A DNA stretch of 7,344 bases from UBA1724 sp016302315 (GTDB taxonomy: Bacteria > Verrucomicrobiota > Lentisphaeria > Oligosphaerales > Oligosphaeraceae). The translations under genes and the position numbers were made by a program. Below the pieces are notes generated by a model, which ran no database searches, was not told the DNA's origin, and saw only the letters and a list, made by a program, of their open reading frames with translations. Each line of letters opens with the position of its first letter. Positions within the stretch are counted from its first letter, which is position 1. Shown here piece after piece: positions 1-4,142 of this stretch. The stretch covers positions 1 to 7,344 of the forward strand of contig JAEDNW010000118.1 of assembly GCA_016302315.1 (NCBI GenBank). Reading direction: 5' to 3'.

Positions 1-533
1 AAGAGGGGGAGAGCCACCATCAGGGAGATGACGGCGGCGCTGCAGAAGGAGGAGCGGGTCACATAGTTGTAGCCGCCGGCGGCAGCCAGGGCCAGGAGGA
101 GCACCACGAAATACCCGTAGAACATGAAATTGTCAATCCAGAACTGGTCCGTGGCAGCCCGGAGAGCCAGGAGCGTGGCCGTTCCGGTGATGAGGCAGAA
201 GACCGTGAGGGCGGCCATGACGCCCACGATCTTGGCGATGATGAACACCGGGCGCTGAACAGGCTTGGAGAGGAGGAGCAGGGCCATCCCGTTGTCGATT
301 TCCCGGCTCAGGGAGTTACTGGCGATCATGATGGCCAGTCCCCATCCGAAGACCATCATGGTGGCGATGGAGCTGTCCACCACCAGCTTTTCCTGGGCGA
401 AGAAGACGAAGAGGGTGAGGATGGGATACAGGCCGATGAGCACCAGGGCGGAAAGGAGGACCAGGAGGAAGATGGGTTCCCGGAGGCTTTCCCGGAAGGT
501 GTTTTTGGCGATTTGATAGAGGGAAGTGAACAT
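1..533 (-). CDS. ABC-2 type transporter permease (partial, C-terminus beyond left edge)
   Basis: Reading leftward from an ATG at 533-531, an open frame of 177 codons runs off the window without a stop. It begins MFTSLYQIAKNTFRESLREP, a short cytoplasmic amphipathic start typical of ABC-2/NosY-like permeases. Hydrophobic segments lie at about residues 20-45, 56-73, 97-125 and 138-155, with another starting near 164. The loop at about 75-95 reads SREIDNGMALLLLSKPVQRP, matching the SREIE-G-x-x-x-LLLSKPVSR coupling loop of this family, which contacts the ATPase subunit. Such permeases form the membrane channel of two-component ABC exporters for drugs, polysaccharides or protein-maturation substrates; the substrate cannot be told here. 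The partner ATPase is not in the window and may lie beyond the left edge. The start is preceded by only a weak purine stretch (GAAGAG). The lipoprotein gene lies 190 bases upstream on the same strand. Confidence 0.88.
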   Translation of the reverse strand, partial: MFTSLYQIAKNTFRESLREPIFLLVLLSALVLIGLYPILTLFVFFAQEKLVVDSSIATMMVFGWGLAIMIASNSLSREIDNGMALLLLSKPVQRPVFIIAKIVGVMAALTVFCLITGTATLLALRAATDQFWIDNFMFYGYFVVLLLALAAAGGYNYVTRSSFCSAAVISLMVALPL

Positions 534-569
534 GGTCTCTTCGTCAGGGGTCGGGTCAAGGGAGGGGAG

Positions 570-630
570 GCGGTTTCTTCTCCCTTGGGCGGGGAAGCGG
601 TCCTTCTCCCGTCAGGCGGCGGGAAGAAGG
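570..630. repeat. Two imperfect tandem hairpin units in the gap before the permease gene
   Basis: The gap 534-723 contains no convincing gene. It holds two related units. Unit one (about 570-596) contains TTCTCCC pairing with GGGGAA. Unit two (about 597-630) pairs CCTTCTCCCG (602-611) with CGGGAAGAAGG (620-630), with one bulged A. Both units share the pattern GCGGT-TTCTCCC-GGCGGG-GAA. A run of eight A lies at 631-638. On the minus strand the resulting T-run comes before the hairpin, so this is not a canonical terminator for the lipoprotein gene. It would lie in the leader of the permease mRNA. Confidence 0.4.
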
Positions 631-696
631 AAAAAAAAGGAGGGGGAGAGCCCGGGAGGGAGAAGAGACTTGTCTGCTTCCTCTTGATATCCCGGG

Positions 697-708
697 CCCC
701 GGCCGGGG
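697..708 (-). terminator. GC-palindrome hairpin just after the lipoprotein stop
   Basis: CCCCGGCCGGGG is a perfect 12-base palindrome starting 15 bases after the TAG stop of the minus-strand lipoprotein gene. It could fold as a stem of four G-C pairs with a GGCC loop. No U-run follows, so it is not a textbook intrinsic terminator. It may act in 3' end formation or RNA protection. The same palindrome recurs at 2672-2683 after the rubredoxin stop. Confidence 0.3.
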
Positions 709-723
709 ATTCCGCCAGGTGGC

Positions 724-1245
724 CTATTCCTGGGCGGGACTGAGCACGTTTTCGTCGTAGCGCTGCTTCATGTCCCGGAATTCCCGCTGGAGTTTGGGCA
801 GTTCCAGATAGCCGCCCAGGGTCTGGGCATTCTTTTCCCAGTCCGCGCTGTTGAGGATCATGACGCTATAGCCTTTGCGCATCTCCTCCACGCAGGCGGC
901 GGGCACGCAGTTTTCGTCTCCCAGGACGATGATGGTGCGGGGATTGAGATAGGAGACCACATCCATCAGCTTGGAGACGCTGATTTCCTCGCTCATTTTG
1001 TTGGCGTGGAGGAAGTGGAAGCGGAGAGCGCCGCCGCCTGCCTCTGGCTGGAAGAGGAAGACGGGCTGTTTGGTGCGTTCCTGGGCCAGTTCGGCCAGGA
1101 GTCTGGGCTGCAGGAAGTTGCCGGTGACCACAAGGGTCTTGACCCTGGCCCGGGAGCTCTTCCGGAAGAGGGTGCAGGAAGTTCCTCCCAGCATCATGGA
1201 GCACAGCAGGAGGACGGCAATCAGGGTGGAAGCGGTCTTCTTCAT
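724..1245 (-). CDS. Small lipoprotein of unknown function
   Basis: This is a 173-residue protein starting MKKTASTLIAVLLLCSMMLG: a positively charged n-region, a hydrophobic core, then GTSC with Cys24 as the probable lipidated residue. The lipobox is relaxed (Gly at -3, Thr at -2, Ser at -1), but the context is clearly a type II signal peptide. Asp is absent from position +2 (Thr25), so in a Gram-negative cell outer-membrane sorting is plausible. The mature part begins with a basic stretch (RKSSRARVK). Two beta-alpha-like segments follow: VKTLVVTGNFLQPRLLAEL at about 35-53, and a segment around PRTIIVLGDENCVPAACVEE at about 102-121. A charged, helix-prone C-terminus (about 145-173) ends it. 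I recognise no named family. The frame is open upstream to 1914, but codon composition and the signal peptide fix the start at 1245. No SD is visible. It is the likely first gene of a unit with the permease downstream, so an accessory role in export is possible but unproven. Confidence 0.82.
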   Translation of the reverse strand: MKKTASTLIAVLLLCSMMLGGTSCTLFRKSSRARVKTLVVTGNFLQPRLLAELAQERTKQPVFLFQPEAGGGALRFHFLHANKMSEEISVSKLMDVVSYLNPRTIIVLGDENCVPAACVEEMRKGYSVMILNSADWEKNAQTLGGYLELPKLQREFRDMKQRYDENVLSPAQE

Positions 1246-1296
1246 CAGGGTAGTACCGAGTTTTTTCGTAGGGGGGAACAAGAGAAAAGGCAGAAT

Positions 1297-1324
1297 GTTA
1301 TATACTATGACCGCAAACGGTGAA
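1297..1324 (-). promoter_or_regulatory. Probable promoter for the lipoprotein gene
   Basis: On the minus strand, TATAAC (1302-1297) is a good -10 hexamer. A moderate -35, TTCACC (1324-1319), lies 16 bases upstream and matches the consensus at four of six positions. Transcription would start near 1290 and give a leader of about 45 bases. The -10 sits in TATAACATTCTG, nearly identical to an element before the gene at 6108-7283. It overlaps a possible plus-strand -10 (TATACT). Confidence 0.45.
1301..1306 (+). promoter_or_regulatory. Possible -10 element for the formyltransferase-like gene
   Basis: TATACT is a good -10 match facing the plus strand. It would start transcription near 1313, about 47 bases before the ATG at 1360. 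The -35 position (ACAAGA, 1278-1283) is poor. The element overlaps the minus-strand -10 of the lipoprotein gene, so use of the two promoters may be mutually exclusive. Confidence 0.3.
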
Positions 1325-1359
1325 GTTGCTCGCCAATCCCGCATTTTTTTCTGGGGAAG

Positions 1360-2349
1360 ATGCCCTGTCTGCCCCACGACGCCCCCCCCCCGACCGCCAC
1401 CGGTCTCTCCCTGCCAAGGTCCCATCCCATGCCCTCTTCCTCCCTGCGCCCTCTCCTCCCTCCCTCCCCGGAGGGCAGCCTCCCCTCCTGTGCCATCTTC
1501 CTCTCCGGAAGCGGCAGCAACGCCCGGGAAATCCTCCAGCGTCTCCAGGAGGATCAGCAGGCGGGGCGGGCCACCTTCCGGGTTGCCTGCCTGGTCACCG
1601 ACGCCCCGGAAACCAGCCGGGCCCGGGAACTGGGGCAGCTCTTCCAGCTCCCTGTGGTGGAAGAGGATATCCGGAAGTTCTACCATGACCGGGGCGAAAC
1701 CCGGATCTCCCTGGCCACCGAGGCGGGACGCCGCATCCGGGAGGAGTGGACCGCCGCCCTCCAGGAAAAGCTGGCCCCCTTCGCCCTCTCCTTCGGCATC
1801 TTCGCCGGTTTCGTCCCCCTGACCAACCTGACCGCCACCCTCCCCTGCCTTAATGTCCATCCCGGAGACCTGACCTATCTCAAGGAAGGGCAGCGCCTTC
1901 TGGTGGGCCTCCATCAGATTCCCGTGGAGCTGGCCATTCTGGAGGGGCTGGACTGGCTGCGCTCCAGCGTCATTCTGGCCACCCCCGTCACCGGCAGCGG
2001 AAAGGACATGGACGGAGGTCCCCTCCTGGGCGTCTCCCCTGCCATGACCATGGAGATCCCCCCTCAGCGCCTAGAAGAGTTCCGCCACCTCCAGGAGGCG
2101 CGGCCCCCACGGCGTCCCGCCGGAGGCTTCCAGGATGCGCTGGAGGCCTTTGCCCAGTCCCGTCAGGAGGAACTCAAGGAGAAGGGAGACTGGGTGGTCT
2201 TCTATCCTGCCGTGCGGGACTTCGGCGCAGACCGCTTCTACGTGGACCAGGAGGGGCACCTCTTCTTCCGCCAGGCGCCCGGACACTTCCTTCCCATCCG
2301 GACGGTGGAATACCAGAAGGACGGCGCCCGGGAGCTTCTTCTGGGCTAG
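1360..2349 (+). CDS. Formyltransferase-fold protein related to PurN/Fmt
   Basis: The frame encodes 329 residues. A proline-rich stretch (1-42) precedes a PurN-like domain. CAIFLSGSGSN at 44-54 matches the first strand and phosphate-binding loop of phosphoribosylglycinamide formyltransferase. SFGIFAGFVPLTNL (144-157) resembles the LAGFMRIL region. LNVHP (164-168) supplies the catalytic Asn165 and His167. MDGGP (217-221) supplies Asp218, equivalent to E. coli PurN Asp144. It therefore keeps the catalytic Asn-His-Asp triad of 10-formyltetrahydrofolate-dependent transferases. It differs from PurN (about 210 residues) by an insert before MDGG (TPVTGSGKD), an unlike segment after HPG in place of SLLP, and a C-terminal extension of roughly 90 residues. 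PurN itself is therefore uncertain, and it may formylate another amine. No other purine gene is nearby. The start is uncertain. The ATG at 1360 has GGGGA only two bases upstream. An in-frame ATG at 1429 lies after the C10 tract and would still keep the whole domain. Confidence 0.72.
   Translation: MPCLPHDAPPPTATGLSLPRSHPMPSSSLRPLLPPSPEGSLPSCAIFLSGSGSNAREILQRLQEDQQAGRATFRVACLVTDAPETSRARELGQLFQLPVVEEDIRKFYHDRGETRISLATEAGRRIREEWTAALQEKLAPFALSFGIFAGFVPLTNLTATLPCLNVHPGDLTYLKEGQRLLVGLHQIPVELAILEGLDWLRSSVILATPVTGSGKDMDGGPLLGVSPAMTMEIPPQRLEEFRHLQEARPPRRPAGGFQDALEAFAQSRQEELKEKGDWVVFYPAVRDFGADRFYVDQEGHLFFRQAPGHFLPIRTVEYQKDGARELLLG
1382..1391 (+). repeat. C10 homopolymer tract
   Basis: Ten consecutive C residues lie 22 bases after the ATG at 1360, within the proline codons of the N-terminal extension of the formyltransferase-like protein. 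If translation starts at 1360, a length change in this tract would shift the frame. If it starts at 1429, the tract lies in the leader and has no coding effect. Confidence 0.8.
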
Positions 2350-2393
2350 CGTACCCGGCCAGAGGGGGGACCGCCCTCCTTCCAGGGGCTATA

Positions 2394-2468
2394 GTGTTAT
2401 GGATTTCCGCCTGCCCCGGCCTGTCCCGGGGAGAGGCGCCCTACCCCCCCCAAAATCCATCATAACAC
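2394..2468 (+). promoter_or_regulatory. Bulged inverted repeat in the rubredoxin leader
   Basis: The 137-base gap 2350-2486 has no gene. GTGTTATGGATTT (2394-2406) pairs with AAATCCAT (2453-2460) and AACAC (2464-2468), leaving CAT (2461-2463) as a three-base bulge: 13 base pairs in all. Between the arms a smaller hairpin is possible around GCCTGTCC and GGAGAGGC. A TATAGT at 2390-2395 could be a -10 placing the transcript start near the left arm, though its -35 is poor. The right arm ends three bases before the rubredoxin SD. It could be a 5' leader structure or part of a terminator for the upstream gene; there is no U-run. Confidence 0.45.
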
Positions 2469-2471
2469 AAT

Positions 2472-2476
2472 AGGAG
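2472..2476 (+). promoter_or_regulatory. Rubredoxin ribosome-binding site
   Basis: AGGAG ends 10 bases before the ATG at 2487 and is the clearest SD sequence in the window. It sits in an A-rich stretch unlike the surrounding GC-rich DNA, suggesting efficient translation. It lies just outside the bulged inverted repeat. Confidence 0.7.
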
Positions 2477-2486
2477 AAAACAAGTT

Positions 2487-2651
2487 ATGAAGAAATACAT
2501 CTGCAAACTCTGCGGTTATGTCTACGATCCTGCCAAGGGGGATCCCGACCAGAACATCGCTCCCGGCACCGCCTTCGAGGATCTGCCGGACACCTGGGGC
2601 TGCCCCCTCTGCGGCGTGGGCAAGGACCAGTTCGAGCCCATGGAGGAGTAG
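2487..2651 (+). CDS. Rubredoxin
   Basis: This is a complete 54-residue rubredoxin, the usual length. The iron is bound by four cysteines in two knuckles: C6-K-L-C9-G-Y-V-Y-D near the N-terminus and C39-P-L-C42-G near the C-terminus. The classic conserved residues Y11, Y13, D14, G18, P26, W37 and F49 are present. Rubredoxins are small cytoplasmic one-electron carriers. In anaerobes they feed electrons to rubrerythrin, superoxide reductase or flavodiiron proteins for removal of oxygen and peroxide, or serve other redox partners. None of those partners is in the window. It starts behind a strong SD, is preceded by a structured leader, and is followed by a GC palindrome and, 64 bases on, a small gene in the same direction. 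Confidence 0.97.
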   Translation: MKKYICKLCGYVYDPAKGDPDQNIAPGTAFEDLPDTWGCPLCGVGKDQFEPMEE

Positions 2652-2670
2652 TCCGGCTTTCCGGAGATTT

Positions 2671-2684
2671 TCCCCGGCCGGGGA
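2671..2684 (+). terminator. GC-palindrome hairpin after rubredoxin
   Basis: TCCCCGGCCGGGGA is a perfect 14-base palindrome. In RNA it can be extended by U-G and two U-A pairs (UUU at 2668-2670 with GAA at 2685-2687). It starts 19 bases after the rubredoxin stop. No T-run follows, so it may attenuate or protect the 3' end rather than terminate fully. The core matches the palindrome at 697-708. Confidence 0.35.
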
Positions 2685-2715
2685 GAAGCTTCCCGGTGTC
2701 ACAGGAGAAGAGCGG

Positions 2716-2964
2716 ATGCGACGTCCCATTGGTTGGCTGGATCGTGAGGCGCCCGGCGGCAAGCGTCAGGTGCGGGTGGAATTTTTTGCGGACACCCTGC
2801 AGTGGCGGTTCCGGACGCCGGAGGCGGAGAAGTGGTCTCCGGGGGAGCCCACGGAGGACAACTGGGATGAACTGGAGGACAAGATCCGACAGCTCATGCA
2901 GCGGGGGCATCTTTTCCAGCGGGAACTGGCTCTGGTGCAGCGCCTCCGTCCTCCCCGTTCCTGA
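2716..2964 (+). CDS. Small hypothetical protein (82 residues)
   Basis: The ATG at 2716 is preceded by AGGAG (2703-2707) at a good spacing of 8 bases. This supports the start over the longer frame that runs upstream through the rubredoxin gene. The protein has no signal peptide or membrane segment. Residues 17-33 (RQVRVEFFADTLQWRFR) look like a beta-hairpin. A linker with KWSPGEPTEDNW follows. Residues about 50-78 form a charged amphipathic helix (DELEDKIRQLMQRGHLFQRE). The four tryptophans (W8, W30, W40, W50) and the well-patterned charges suggest a real folded protein. I do not recognise the family. It lies between rubredoxin and the rRNA methyltransferase, 36 bases before the latter and in the same frame with a TGA between. 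Function unknown. Confidence 0.68.
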   Translation: MRRPIGWLDREAPGGKRQVRVEFFADTLQWRFRTPEAEKWSPGEPTEDNWDELEDKIRQLMQRGHLFQRELALVQRLRPPRS

Positions 2965-3000
2965 TCCGTTCCGCCCCCTCCCCTCTTTCCTGCCGTTCCC

Positions 3001-4137
3001 ATGACTGCCCCCGACGCCCCCCTCGAATTCTACGCCACCGCCGCCCCAGGCACGGAAGCCGTGCTGCGGGACGAACTGCGGGACCTGGGCTTCCGCTCCG
3101 CCCGCCTCAATTCCGGGGGCATCCCCTTTTTCGGCGCCATGGAGGACGGGTGGCGCGCCTGTCTTCACAGCCGCATTGCCCAGAGGGTGATGCTGGTGCT
3201 GGGGCGCTATCCCGCCCGGACCCTGGATGAACTCTACCAGGGGGCGGAGGCCCTCCCCTGGGAGCAATATCTGGCCCCCGCCCAAAGCATTGCCTGCGGC
3301 GCCTTCGCCCATCCCTCCTGCGGCGAAAATCCCGATTTCGTGGCGGTGCGCCTGAAAGACGCCATTGTGGACCGGCAAAGACGCCTCTTCCACGGGGAAC
3401 GCTCCACCGTCTCCCGCACCGATCCCGACCTGAGGGCCTTTGTCTACTGGGGACGGGAACGGGCCACCGTCTATCTGGATCTCTCCGGAGACCCCCTCTT
3501 CAAGCGGGGATACCGGGTGGCCGGAGGCGAAGCCCCCCTGAAGGAAACCCTGGCCGCCGCCATCCTTCGGATGACGGACTGGGACGGCAAAGCCCCTCTC
3601 CTGGATCCCATGTGCGGCTCCGGAACCCTCCTCATTGAGGGCGCCATGTGGGCCGCCAACATCGCCCCCGGCATCTTCCGCTCCCGCTTCGGCTTTGAGC
3701 GCTGGTCCTGCTTCCGGGCCGTCCAGGCGGAACGGATGCGGGAATTGCGGGGAGAGGCCCGGCGCTGGGCCACGGGACAGCTGCCGAAAATCACCGGCTG
3801 CGACCTGGATCCCTCCGTACTGAAGCTGGCGGAGGCCAACGCCCGGGGCGCAGGGCTGGCCGGCAAAATCTCCTTCCGCCCCATCCGCCTCCGGGAACTC
3901 CAGGGAGACGGACAGCGCCGCCTGGTGGTGACCAATCCCCCCTACGGCGTGCGGCTGGACGGCGATAACCGCCTCTATCAGGAGTTTGGCAACGCCATCG
4001 CCCGCATGAAGAACTGCCGGGTGGCGGTGCTGGCGGGTTCTCCCCGGTGCCTCTCCTGCATCCCCCTGCGTCCCGTGGAGCGGTATCCCTTGAAGAACGG
4101 GAACATCGACTGCCAGCTGACCATCTACGAGGCCTAG
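3001..4137 (+). CDS. rlmL: RlmL-type 23S rRNA (guanine-N2)-methyltransferase, stand-alone
   Basis: A 378-residue protein of the THUMP plus class I methyltransferase family (the N-terminal RlmL half of E. coli RlmKL, and Bacillus YpsC). The N-terminal part (about 1-160) begins LEFYATAAPGTEAVLRDEL, the ferredoxin-like/THUMP RNA-binding region. Family motif DPLFKRGYR is at 164-172. The SAM-binding motif I is LDPMCGSGTLLIEGA (201-215). GCDLDPSVLKLAEANARGAG (266-285) is the acidic loop binding the ribose of SAM. TNPPYG (311-316) is the catalytic NPPY motif of N-methyltransferases acting on exocyclic amines. By family it should methylate N2 of a 23S rRNA guanine equivalent to G2445. The RlmK domain for m7G2069 is absent, as in YpsC (about 385 residues). 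The only in-frame start after the TGA at 2962 is this ATG. It has no SD and an A-free pyrimidine-rich leader. The downstream uup gene starts five bases after the stop. Confidence 0.9.
   Translation: MTAPDAPLEFYATAAPGTEAVLRDELRDLGFRSARLNSGGIPFFGAMEDGWRACLHSRIAQRVMLVLGRYPARTLDELYQGAEALPWEQYLAPAQSIACGAFAHPSCGENPDFVAVRLKDAIVDRQRRLFHGERSTVSRTDPDLRAFVYWGRERATVYLDLSGDPLFKRGYRVAGGEAPLKETLAAAILRMTDWDGKAPLLDPMCGSGTLLIEGAMWAANIAPGIFRSRFGFERWSCFRAVQAERMRELRGEARRWATGQLPKITGCDLDPSVLKLAEANARGAGLAGKISFRPIRLRELQGDGQRRLVVTNPPYGVRLDGDNRLYQEFGNAIARMKNCRVAVLAGSPRCLSCIPLRPVERYPLKNGNIDCQLTIYEA
4129..4132 (+). promoter_or_regulatory. uup ribosome-binding site inside the end of rlmL
   Basis: GAGG lies 10 bases before the ATG at 4143 and within the last codons of the methyltransferase gene. 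This fixes the uup start at 4143 rather than at the upstream in-frame ATG at 4047. It suggests translational coupling of the two genes. Confidence 0.5.
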
Positions 4138-4142
4138 GCACC

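Noticed and set aside
631..638. A8/T8 run as an intrinsic terminator for the lipoprotein gene
   Set aside because: On the minus strand the T-run comes before the strong hairpin; the upstream minus-strand hairpin near 664-682 is short and about 25 bases away.
513..743. Plus-strand 76-residue frame in the gap before the permease
   Set aside because: Gly/Lys low complexity over the hairpin repeats, no SD, and overlap with both flanking genes.
971..1822. Plus-strand 283-residue frame across the divergent promoter region
   Set aside because: It runs antisense to the lipoprotein and out of frame with the formyltransferase-like gene; the second half is a Pro/Ser-rich shadow.
1246..1914. N-terminal extension of the lipoprotein frame upstream to 1914
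   Set aside because: The signal peptide begins at the Met at 1245; upstream residues are Gly/Glu-rich shadow of the formyltransferase-like gene and cross the promoter.
2962..2964. TGA as a readthrough or recoding codon joining the small protein to rlmL
   Set aside because: The two frames are aligned, but the A-free linker encodes a Pro/Ser-rich stretch, the methyltransferase has its usual N-terminus at 3001, and no recoding structure is apparent.
2485..3393. Minus-strand 302-residue frame spanning rubredoxin, the small gene and rlmL
   Set aside because: It overlaps three supported plus-strand genes, crosses their gaps and shows no recognisable domain.
4047..4142. Upstream in-frame start for uup at 4047
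   Set aside because: It would overlap rlmL by 91 bases and adds residues without family similarity; the ATG at 4143 has GAGG at good spacing and matches the usual Uup N-terminus.
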